A DNA stretch of 64,000 nt, taken from positions 22,142,001-22,206,000 of the forward strand of contig CM069607.1 of NCBI GenBank assembly GCA_035771175.1. Reading direction: 5' to 3'. The translations under genes were made by a program, and so were the position numbers. The notes beneath the pieces were generated by a model. That model saw only the letters and a list, made by a program, of their open reading frames with translations. It ran no database searches and was not told the DNA's origin. This stretch comes from Paratinospora sagittata (Eukaryota > Streptophyta > Magnoliopsida > Ranunculales > Menispermaceae). This document shows, piece after piece, positions 1-9,325 of this stretch (positions are counted from its first letter, which is position 1; every line of letters begins with the position of its first letter).

Positions 1-292
1 ATTCACGGTTTCGCAGTCTTTCTATTAAAGGCCCAGATGCACATTCTCTCAATTATTGCAAAGGAAGATGAATTTGAGGAGCCACAACGCCTAATAACGA
101 CCCACAACATCCATGTAGTTAGTGAATATCCTACTGTATTCTTATACGATCTACCCGTACTAATCGTAAAATCAAATTGATCCCTAGAGCTGACCCAATA
201 TATATTCCACCCTACCATATGCCAAATGTTGCATTGATAGATCTTGACAAACAATTAAGGGATTTGGAAAAATTAGGGTTCATCCGAAAGAG
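1..292 (+). pseudogene. Ty3/gypsy pol scrap (protease-RT linker and first RT block)
   Basis: Forward-strand remnant of a Ty3/gypsy polyprotein. From about 175 onward it reads, across frame breaks, as the pre-RT block with the motif PIYIPPYRMPN followed by [17 protein letters not shown], the start of reverse transcriptase. The upstream part aligns by eye with the segment before RT in the element at 60.6-60.9 kb (the HEYP..FL stretch). Stop codons occur at about 178-180 and elsewhere, so it is dead. It stops abruptly at 292, where an inverted Sirevirus-like LTR end begins. The rest of this gypsy element lies off the left edge or has been deleted. Confidence 0.75.
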
Positions 293-505
293 TGTTGGCC
301 TAAGTATCCAAGAGGGGGGGTGAATTGGACACTTAGACAATTAAAATTAAAGCAAAAATGTAAATAGAATCAACACAGTCAATTTAGAGTGGTTCGGCTA
401 CTTGCCTACGTCCTCTACCTAACTTCCACAATTAGGATTTGAAACCTCTTCACTAAGGGATGTTAACCTAAGCAGTTCATGACTTAGCTCATCCCTAAGT
501 ATACT
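293..505 (-). repeat. Inverted 3' end of a Sirevirus-like LTR
   Basis: Read on the reverse strand this stretch has the hallmarks of the 3' end of the Sirevirus-like LTRs in this window: a short hairpin flanking a CCTAAT core, then TAGGTAGAGGACGTAGGC, then CCGAACCACT, then CAATTCACCCCCCC and a terminal CCAACA. The same order occurs in forward orientation at 3370-3562, 22885-23116 and 28750-28850. It is only the last 200 or so bases of an LTR and is fused head-on to a forward LTR that starts near 506. The exact join is uncertain by some tens of bases. Confidence 0.65.
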
Positions 506-1004
506 TGATGAAGTATATTTTAATGATCAAACAAATTTTTTTTTCGGTGCTAACGAGCTTTAATCAAAAACCAATCTCAGCACCTCAGGAAAGCAAAAAG
601 CCAAAGAATGATTCGATCAAAGAACTCAAGTTCATATCAAACGTTCAAGATCGTTTCAATCATAGGTCCTCAAAGATCATATCACGATTTCAAGAGTAGA
701 TCTTTCGATCAACGTTCAAGACATTCAACTCAAGCACGAAGTTCACATCGAAGATCTCATAATGAAGAGTTTGATTTAAAGATTATGAGAAATATGAGAA
801 ATACACAGTATTTAAGGTATATCTTTCTCTAATCGATATTGCTCAAACATTTTTCAAAACCATGCACAAATCACTTGGATATTTGCATGTTTAAATAATA
901 CGGTTTGAAGTATTTCAAATGATTTAATTTTCTATGTTTAATTATCGAGTTTTTATTCACGTTCATCATATTTTTAATCGCAAGTCAAAACTATGTTTCT
1001 AGAG

Positions 1005-1985
1005 TCTTTCAGGACGCTAATGAGTTAGCAGCGCTCTCCTGAACTTGATAAGTCAGGACGCTGATGATTCATTAGAACGCTGATAACATTTAAGGTTGAA
1101 TTGACCTAATTAATCAGGAGGCCTACTTGTTAGTAGTTGTCTCCCTATTAGTCAATCTCTAAAGTTGTCAGGACGCTGACTCATCATTAGCTTACTAAAA
1201 AATTTCTAACTTCTTCAAAGAATTTATCTTTGAGGACGCTGATAGTTATAAGTTGGTAAACTATCAGGACGCTACCTGGATAGGAGCGCCCTCATCTTTG
1301 GGAATCAACTTAATAACTTTCAAGACGCTAATTGTCTTTCAGCGCACTTGATTTTATTTTTCAAATATTTTGAAATGTCAGGACGCTTACATATTTGTAG
1401 TGCCATTGTGTTTTATGATTTAAAAGGTAGGACGCTTACTCGAAATAGTAGCGCCCTCATGCACGTAATTGTTTTAAGACAAAGCAGGACGCTAATTGTG
1501 CATTAGCGCCCAATTTTTCTTTGAGGACGCTGATAGTATAAGTTGAACAATCTATAAGGTCGCTACCAGGATAGGAGCACCCTCACCTTTGGGAATCAAC
1601 TTAATAACTTTTAGGACGCTGATTGTCCTTCACCGCGCTTTGTTTTATTGTTCAAATGTTTTTACATATGTGGTAAAACGCTTACAGTGTTGAAGCGCCA
1701 TCGTATTATGATTCATGTTTTAACTGGTAGGACGCTTACTCGGAAAGTAGCGCCCTCATGCACTTAATTGTTTTAAAACATGGCACGACGCTAACTGTTC
1801 ATTATCGCCCTCAGGGTTAAGTCATTTAAGTGTCAAAGAAAGTCAGGAAGCTCACGTTTCAGCAGTGCCCTCACTTCATTGTTCAGCAGTGCCCTCACTT
1901 CATTGTTCAGCAGAGCGCTTATACGTAATGAGCGCCCTCTAGGAACAAAATAAAAAAGTTGATATTATGCGTCAGGACACTGATT
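1005..1985 (+). repeat. Array of AGGACGCT...AGCGCCCT imperfect palindromes in LTR
   Basis: More than a dozen units pair AGGACGCTNA with a following TNAGCGCCCTC 10-20 bases later; the two halves are near reverse complements, so each unit can form a hairpin. Examples start near 1012, 1264, 1428, 1484 and 1730. A block of about 291 bases is tandemly duplicated (starts at about 1227 and 1518, both at TCTTTGAGGACGCTGATAG). The array is upstream of the TATA-like boxes, so it sits where U3 regulatory sequence would be. Related arrays lie at 8705-9060, 21429-21990 and 27725-28090. Confidence 0.8.
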
Positions 1986-3025
1986 GTGGAATCAGGAAGT
2001 CAATTCAACAACTGTCACTATTCTAATAAGTACACTATATAAGTCTATTTTTTCAGAATGGATCTTTGCACAGAGTTTTTTTCAGATTTATCAGAGATCT
2101 TCTCTGATACATGAATTAAGTTTTTCTAAAATTGTCCTTTTTCATGTAATCTGAAAAGAACCAAGATGTTAGTGAAAATTGCAATTGCTATTTTCATATA
2201 ACATTCTAGCCGTTGTGTGTAAACGTTCATATTATTTGAACTTCAAATGTCTAACGGCTATGTCCTACTAAGTCTATAAATACTAACACTTAAGACCAAA
2301 CAACTCGCCGATAATTTTTATTGTGCCAACACTTTTTGAAAGTTAGTCTGTGTCAAAATGTATTTCAAATATCTAAACTTTCAAAGTATTTTTCACTGAT
2401 ACCATTACGTATTCAAAAAAAATTTATATTGAGCTTCAATTATATTTCATCTTTGAAAATCTATTTGATCTAGTATCTACTCAAATTCTCAGCGCTGATC
2501 AATACTTGATATCAATCTTGCGGAAGAAAGAATTTGAGAAATAGTTCAAGATATACAATTTTACTTGATTTCATATCTTAAGTACTGTATCAAACTATAT
2601 CAATAGTTGAGTCAACTACTGAATACTGAACCAGAAGTTTTCATACTTATATTTTATATCTTTTTGAAAATTGTCTGTGTCTTTGATTTACACTAGTGCT
2701 TCATTTTCTACGTCAATGTTTTATTGGTATCATATTATTTTTGAAGAAGCACTGATTTTTATATCACATCATTCATGTTTTTCGAAACTGCACTTGAGCA
2801 ATACCGAACATTGAAAGGTAAAGGACTGTGAGTGTATTTCCTCTTAGCTTTAATTATTTCATATTTCATATCTTTGTAATGTTATGTACTGAGCTTAATT
2901 GTAAAGTGTTATACTTAGTTAGAACCAACATTATTTTGTTGTAATGTTGGTGTGTTTCTGGATTGAAACAACCAGGACAAGTGAATATAGTTCACTTAAT
3001 GATTTCAGGATTGGAATCATGTTAA

Positions 3026-3345
3026 GGTTATCTCTGAACCTGTAAAAGAGAAAAAGGTTCATCCTCACCTGTAAGTAGGAAACGTGTTCATCCTAATCCC
3101 GTAAAAGGATAGGTGCGTCCTTAACTTGTAAAAGGATAGGTTATCTCTTAACCTATAAAAGAGAAACGATTCTTCCTTATCCCGTAAAAAGAAAACGGTT
3201 CTTCCTTACCCTGTAAAAGGAACATGGGTTTTCCTCATCCCAAAAAAAAGAAATACAGTTCATCCTTAGCCTGTGAAAGGATAGGTTTGCCTTTAACCTG
3301 TAAAAGGGCAATTGTAAAGGTTTGGTTCTTACCCATAAGAGAATC
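3026..3345 (+). repeat. Array of ~21-nt hairpins with ACCYGTAA loop
   Basis: About ten successive short inverted repeats. Clear ones: 3031-3051 (stem TCTCT/AGAGA), 3090-3110 (ATCCT/AGGAT), 3144-3164 (TCTCTT/AAGAGA), 3202-3222 (TTCCTT/AAGGAA), 3262-3282 (ATCCTT/AAGGAT) and 3289-3309 (GCCTTT/AAAGGGC, with a bulge). Stems differ but remain paired; the loop keeps a CCTGTAA or CCCGTAA core. The array lies downstream of the TATA-like box, hence in the predicted R-U5 transcript. Similar arrays occur in other LTRs of this window. Confidence 0.75.
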
Positions 3346-3562
3346 AGTTAGTGGATTGAGAAAATTCTAATCGGGAGATTCGGTAGTGGACGTAGGCTTG
3401 GCCGAACCACTATAAATCTTGTGTGTCACAGGTTTGCAATTTAGTCTAAGTTTTGTTTATGCGTTCAATTCCAATACACTCATGTATATCACTAAATTAT
3501 TGGAAGAGAAGTATAAAATTGACCATCTCACCCAATTCACCCCCCTCTTGGGTGGACCAACA

Positions 3563-3713
3563 TCTTCTTCTCAAACATTTTAGGAAAGAATCCTACTAGT
3601 AAAGAGATAGAGGCGAGAGAAGAGTAGCAGACTTTTTCAACCCTTAATGTATGTGTGAGTTTGAGAAGTTGAAATTTTTTTATGTTTTGAATATATGTAT
3701 ATATATTACCTCA

Positions 3714-3760
<47 letters not shown>

Positions 3761-4773
3761 CACCTTGATGAGATAAGGGATGGAAATAGTTGTTTATATG
3801 GACTATGAATCTGAAAGTGATGATGTGTGGAATGGTTTTGTAATTAGAAGCTTGGAATGATGGCTCTAATGTGATATAAATGTGAATGAGTCTAATGATG
3901 TAATAGTTGTTCTATAGATTTTAAGTTTTGAGTTTGGTTTCGTGAATGAAATGTGGTTTATTAGGTGTATTATGATATGTCCAATTTATGGGGACATGCT
4001 AAGGAATTTTTTTTATGGAAATTGGGTATTTGAAGGTTGACAAAGTATCATATACGTTTGTATATGGCGTGTGTGGTATTCTGTGCCAGTCGTAACGTTA
4101 CTCTACGGAGGGGGATCGCGATATATGGAGCATCTTAGTTACTAATCATGCTCCTGAAATTCTAATGGACATCTTGTTATTCATTTTGCTTCCATACTAG
4201 TTAAATGAATACCTATGTGTATGAATGTCTATGTTTATGCTTGTTGGATCTAGAAAGCATGCCTAGGGAATAATCATTATGTCTTCCATATCTATACTTG
4301 TCTATGTTGAGTGTTTTTAGTGGTATAACATGAACATGTATAGTTGAATTGCTCGTTATGCCATGATAGCATTGCATAGCATACATTATTTCATAATTCA
4401 TGGATTGTTCATATGGTTGGTTGAGGGGTGGTCAGCAGATACAATATGTACATTGTATATTGTGAGGAGGGCCAATTTGGGAGTGGAGATGGCCTTAAAG
4501 GGGGAAACGGTTTGGATTTGGACGTCTATTTGACTCCCATGGCAGCCAACCACTGGAACAGAAAATCGAAAAAGTCATATAGTATAGGCTTAACGAATGC
4601 GCTTGTAGGGGGAATGAGGAAACCTTCCCTTGACTAGGAGTATAAGTTTGTGCTATATGACTAGTATGTGAAATGGTTTTAAAATGTTCAATTTTACTAA
4701 AAAGGCCATGTAGTTTAATTATTCATTTATCATCCAAACTTATACATGTGGTAATGTATATTATAACACCATG
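3563..4773. other. Unassigned DNA, probably part of an older LTR
   Basis: No gene is visible. The text has the flavour of plant LTR sequence (AT-rich, a GGGGGATCGCG patch near 4110, GGAGGGCCAATTTGGGAG near 4466), and it appears to continue on the far side of the solo-LTR-like insertion at 4779-6344, because that insertion has a clean 5-bp duplication. I could not match it to another element in the window. Contains a TA microsatellite at 3719-3756. Confidence 0.4.
3719..3756. repeat. (TA)n microsatellite
   Basis: Nineteen uninterrupted TA units. Confidence 0.95.
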
Positions 4774-4778
4774 ATTGT

Positions 4779-6344
4779 TGTTGCGTAAAATTATTGCAAG
4801 TGCACAATACCGTTAACAAGTAATAAAGTGATGAACAGAGTATCATTCCCACAGAGATTTGTTACTAAATTTCTATGTTAAATATTAAAATTGTTCACCC
4901 TAATCTTATCTAAACACCAATTAAAATTCGTTGTAATCTAAACAATAAAGTTAAATTTAAAACAAATCAAAATTTGTCAAAGTAATCAAAATAATTAAAA
5001 CCTAGAATTACAATCTTCCCTCATATTTCAATTGGATTTATCTAACTAGTTTTCAATTAATTAAATTTGTTAACCAAGAGTCTAAATTATTTACAAGCCT
5101 CTTTTGATGCTCAAGCAAAAATACCTTGAATAATGAAATCTCTATATTTCTATGAAATTTAAATTAAAACAAGATTCATTAAGATTATACTCTTTAATGG
5201 TTACACATGTCACATGAGTATATTTCTATCTCACATAAACTCAATAGCTTTCGCCCTTATGATCATATGTTATTTTAATCAAGTTCACAAATCTAAACTC
5301 CCTTCGTCAAGATCATATAGATTCAACAAATTATTTAATTAGTGATCAAGTTATTAGAAGCATTAAGAACGAATTAAAATAAACAACTCTAAATAATTAA
5401 TTAAAATCTAAAATCAAACATAAAATCCAATATCCATATGAGGTACAGTTATAACTCTAGACAAACAACTTAGCTCATCATTGCAATAGAAGAAAACATA
5501 AAAATATTGATGAACATGTTGAATAGAAATAAGAAGAAACTAGAAAACCAATTGGAAGATGTTGAAGATGCTCCCTTGTTTTCAACTTCGCATTTTTTGC
5601 CTCCTTCAATTCAGTTTTCTTCAGCTTGTTCTCTTCTCTCTTTTTTCCTTTATGATGCTTTGAAACTAAAACAATGGTCTTTTTTATAGCTACAAGTCCA
5701 TAGGAAGTCGTCCAAAAAGTGTCCATGTAGAACTAGGAAAGTTCACAACAAAATTAGAAAGTTTCTATTTTGAATCGCATCTCCGCTTTATTTCTCGCCG
5801 TTTTTATTCTTGTTCTCCACTCCAAATAAACTTCAAAACCCTTTAATCTTGTATTATTTTAAGTAAGGAATCCATGAAAACAAACCACGTCCAATTCGGA
5901 GTTAAATTGAGAAAGGTATGGTCGAAATACAAAAGTCGCACAAAATCAAAGTTCCCGGCGCCGCGGGCCCAGTTACAGGTTTTTTCACCCATTTTTTCTG
6001 ATTTTCTTGTGGACTTGGCCAATTTTTCACACTACCAAGGCTTGTATGCACTTGTTTCTTCACTCTAACTCCCTTGACTCCTCTTGCATCATGTCTTCAT
6101 CTTCTCAATCATTATTTAGAACATCAAAGCACCTACAAAACACATCAAACCAAGTGAGTATCATGCTTTAATAATCTCATGAACCAACCTATAGAAATCC
6201 ATACCGAAATAATGCAAAAATACCAAAATGTAACTAAACTATCAAATAACCAAATTTATGGTAAACTAACCTAAGATATGAACTAAATACCATAAAACAC
6301 ACCTAAAACATGCTCTAAAACATATACTAAACACCTACTTATCA
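4779..6344 (-). mobile_element. Solo-LTR-like element, 1566 bp, with 5-bp target duplication
   Basis: Bounded by TG...CA termini (reverse strand TGATAAGTAGGTG... to ...TTTTACGCAACA) and flanked by a perfect 5-bp duplication ATTGT (4774-4778 and 6345-6349). A second, diverged copy in opposite orientation lies at about 28892-30421; shared landmarks include the stretch around TCCGAATTGGAC, TAGAAACTTTCTAATTTTG and TTTTAGAGCATGTTTTAGG. A reverse-strand TATA-like box (CTATAAAAAAG, about 5678-5690) fits an LTR promoter. No coding region. The parent family is not identified; TG/CA ends plus 5-bp duplication fit a solo LTR, though a small non-autonomous LTR element is possible. Confidence 0.7.
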
Positions 6345-6349
6345 ATTGT

Positions 6350-6860
6350 TGATGTGTACATGATTTGAATCTATTGGTGAGCATGTGATGGTGGATATGC
6401 GATATCATCTCATTGGGCTATTAGTTCACTCTACTTATTCATTTTTTTAGGATCCAGTAGTGCCCTCGACAAGGGCAAAGGCATAACTTATTAACCTATC
6501 TCTTGGTGTTTGCTCCATCATCCATCGTTTTGTGAGTATTAAATAGAGGGAAAAATGCGTGAGTCATGGATAGGATTTCCTTCGTTTAGGAACTATTTGG
6601 TCTTTGAACTTTAAATTTACTTTGGACATGGATAATTATATTAACTATATTTTTACTTAACTTTCATGCAAATTCCGCACTTATGGTGATTTACTATGTT
6701 CTTGGTTTTCATACCTTGTGTGACTTGTTCATGGATTGGATGATTTGTGAAAGGTTTAAGGTTACTAGCACTCTGTTGAGAGGGTACTTGCCCGGGCGAC
6801 TAGATGTTTTCTTGAGTGAAAACTAGGGTTGTAAAAAACATGTAAAAAAATAGAAAACCT
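6350..6860. other. Unassigned DNA, no gene seen
   Basis: Presumed continuation of the LTR-like DNA of 3563-4773 on the other side of the solo LTR, then an unclear transition into the next LTR. No domain, RNA gene or terminal repeat recognised. Confidence 0.35.
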
Positions 6861-8150
6861 ATGCAAAAGAGGCATGGTAGAGAGGTCAGGGATTGCACTC
6901 CCCTAGAGGGAATGCACTCCCTTAGTGGGAATGCGCTCCCCCAATGAGGGAACGTGCTTCCTCAGGCTAGAATGTTGCTGGACTATGGGAACGCGCTCCC
7001 ACAATCAGGGAATGTGCTCCCCTAAGTGGTCCCCCCTGGTTTTTGTCCAGGAATGCACTTTATCTCCTGGGAATGCACTTCATCTCCTATGAATGCACTC
7101 CCACTAGATTTTTGCTTTTTGAGGGTATGAAAAAACACATTTTGATCTTCATATCTCATCTATTGATTCCATCCTTAATCCATTGAATCTCAACCACACA
7201 TTTAGGATTAGGGTTTTCAAATGAGAGAATGTATTTAAAGCATCCTTAAATCATTTCTCTCTTTCTCTCTCTCTCTCCACACACATTCTCAAATTTTGAA
7301 TTTCAACATTCTTCAAGTTTTGAGATAAACATTTTTGGTCTTTAAGGAAAAAATGAGTGTTTAATCTTTCAATCCAAAATTTCCTTGAGTCCAAATATTT
7401 TGTGAGAAAACGAGAGAATGAGCTTGGATTTTCATCATATTCTTCCTCTTATTCTCAAAACATCAAGAGAGAGCATTTGAATGGAGAAGTCTTCTTGATT
7501 TTGGATCTTCAACTTGTGCATCCTTCATTCGTGATTTTCAAAGCATACAATTGAGCAATATCGATGCAAGAAAGGAATATGGTTGTAAGATTTCTCTATC
7601 TTTGAGCCTAATCTTTTTATGTCTTGTATTAAATTATACGAGCTTCATTGTAATTCATCTATTCATATAGAACAAACTTTATCATTGTAACATTTATACT
7701 TGTGTTTTGGCTTGTTTCAAGTTGAAACAAGTCAAGTCAAGTGATTGTGGTTAACTTGAGATTCCTCAGTTGGAATCAAAAGTTTAGTTTCACCCTTTCT
7801 CTTGAAAAAGGTCAAGTGGTTCATCATTAGCCCGATAAAAGCATAGGTTTGCCTTGAACCTGTTAAAAAATATTTGTAACGGGTTGATTCACACCCTTGA
7901 AGTGAATCCGAGATAGTTAAATCCTAGAGAAAATTTATCTAAGCGTGGATGTAACAAAAGTCTTTCCGAACCACGTAAATATTCTTGTGTCTTTGCATTT
8001 AATTTCTATATCACTCTATTGTACATGATCTATTTGAACAAATGTCTCAATAAATTTAAGAATACCATAAGATAGTTTTAAAATTGACTTAATTGGCCGA
8101 AACAACCAATTCATCCCCCCCTCCCCCATCCTTCTTTTGGGTGTCCAACA
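6861..8150 (+). mobile_element. 3' part of another Sirevirus-like LTR
   Basis: Carries the same order of parts as the other Sirevirus-like LTRs: a palindrome array of a different subtype (GGGAATGCRCTCCC, 6888-7100), a CT-rich and then transcribed-type leader, a perfect hairpin at 7886-7908 (GATTCAC/GTGAATC around CCCTTGAA), a TCCGAACCACG block near 7965, and an end with CAATTCATCCCCCCCTCCCCC and GTCCAACA at 8150. Its 5' end could not be located: the five bases after it (TGTAC) are not found before a plausible TG start, so it is likely truncated. No internal region follows. Confidence 0.6.
6888..7100 (+). repeat. GGGAATGCRCTCCC palindrome array
   Basis: At least eight copies of a 14-base near-palindrome such as GGGAACGCGCTCCC (near 6978) and GGGAATGCGCTCCC (near 6929) within about 210 bp. 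Analogous in position, but not in sequence, to the AGGACGCT arrays; a related GGAACGCGCTCC array is at 52980-53350. Confidence 0.75.
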
Positions 8151-8259
8151 TGTACAAGTCATTTCCATAGCTAGGAATAATTTCTCTCCCAAAATCAGTC
8201 CACAAGACTTTATAGCCTAATTTATACACACTAAACTCATTATATATTCACCAACCTAC

Positions 8260-8417
8260 TGTTATTCCAATACCCTTATGTCCCGTATATGAGAAAAGAT
8301 ATTTTGATGATTAACAAACCACATTCCTATATATATTGAATACACAATGATGCATAGATACTTCACTCAAAGCATGGTGGAAAGGAAGCCAAGCTTGTGA
8401 TCAAGATGAAGACTATA

Positions 8418-8478
<61 letters not shown>

Positions 8479-9108
8479 AGGAATTAAATGTTCTGTTATT
8501 AGAATGTCAGTCATTATCTGATTCAGCAAATCATTCACTTCATGAATTTTACAAGATTTATCATAAGTTTTCAATTCGAATATTTTTCAACTAATCTTTG
8601 AACCAATTGCATGATTTCCAAATGTTTGGTTTGATCCAAAGAGCTCAAGTGTTAATTTGATTTGATCGAGTTTTGGAAAAATCAATTTTCAAGAAAACTA
8701 TTTTTCAGTGTCTTTCGGGACGCTAATACAGTGGCTAGTCACTTAATATCAAAGCCAACACTGTAGGACGTTGATGGACCATCAGGGCACTGACTGTTTT
8801 TGGGTTTTAGTGTTCATCATTCAAATCAGGACGTTGATCGAGTATTAGTGCCCTCATCAAACCAACCTAAAAAAACCAGCAGTTGTCGCCAAGACGCTGA
8901 TTGAGTATTAGTGTCCTCCCGGAACTTCTCGGTTTTCAAAATATAAACCCATCAGGATGCTAATGTGTATTAGTGCCCTCCTAGAAGAAGTTGACAAAAA
9001 AGTATAATTTTCATAACAGTGTAATTCGGGACGCTCACGCTCCTTCAAGATGCTAATGCGACACTGACAAAAGTTCTGAAAAGACTGTCAACCTGTGTTG
9101 TTTCTAAA
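8260..9108 (+). repeat. Sire-1 5' LTR, truncated
   Basis: Matches the beginning of the 3' LTR at 27240, including the block GATGATGCATAGATACTTCACTC-type text, the microsatellite position and an AGGACGCT palindrome array (8705-9060). It breaks off at TTTCTAAA (9101-9108), a point corresponding to about 28131-28138 in the 3' LTR, and RT coding sequence follows directly. TATA box, hairpin array and U5 are therefore missing from this LTR. Confidence 0.85.
8421..8476. repeat. (CT)n(AT)n microsatellite
   Basis: About 19 CT units then about 9 AT units, inside the Sire-1 5' LTR. The equivalent spot in the 3' LTR (27395-27429) is a pure TA run, so the two LTR copies have diverged here by slippage. 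Confidence 0.95.
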
Positions 9109-9325
9109 CTAGAACACTTTTCCAGAAACAACAAAAGTGAAAGATTCATTGAAGGATGAGAACTGGATTCTTGTTTTGCAAGAAGAACTATGACACTTTG
9201 TCAGAAAAAAGTTTTGGAATTTGTTCCTAAACCAACTCATTAATCAATTATAGGAACCAAATGGGTATTTAGAAACAAAAAGGATGAACAAGGAATCATA
9301 GTTCAAAATAAAGCAAGATTGGTTG
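9109..9325 (+). pseudogene. Sire-1 copia reverse transcriptase, N-terminal piece
   Basis: Reads as the start of the Ty1/copia RT_dvt domain: LKDENWIL near 9150, then IIGTKWVFRNKKDEQGI (about 9247-9300) and NKARLV at 9307-9325, where Gypsy-A interrupts it. One internal stop (TGA in place of an expected codon near 9192) is visible. The reading resumes at 25591 with [16 protein letters not shown], the correct next residues, which confirms the insertion point. The last five bases (GGTTG) are the duplicated target. Confidence 0.85.

Larger units (their letters stand above)
506..3562 (+). mobile_element. Sirevirus-like (Ty1/copia) LTR, about 3.0 kb, no internal region
   Basis: Forward LTR resembling a solo LTR. 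It begins near 510 with a degraded form of the TTTTGATGATTACAAAC block seen at the start of the LTRs at 17783 and 52367, continues with the AGGACGCT palindrome array (1005-1985), has TATA-like boxes (2031-2040, 2274-2282), then a hairpin array (3031-3309), the block TAGTGGACGTAGGC...GCCGAACCACTA, and ends with CAATTCACCCCCCTCTTGG and CCAACA at 3562. No coding region or primer site follows. Assignment to Sireviruses rests on the LTR layout shared with the element at 17783-23116, whose pol is Sirevirus-like. Confidence 0.65.

Noticed and set aside
1005..1985. CRISPR-like array
   Set aside because: Units are irregularly spaced, degenerate and inside a plant LTR; no cas genes, and the DNA is eukaryotic.
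293..3562. TIR transposon with CCAACA inverted ends
   Set aside because: The two ends come from different LTR subfamilies, no target duplication was found, and the inside is a normal forward LTR.
8397..8594. Open frame with a Ser-Leu repeat
   Set aside because: It is the (CT)n microsatellite of the Sire-1 LTR read as codons.
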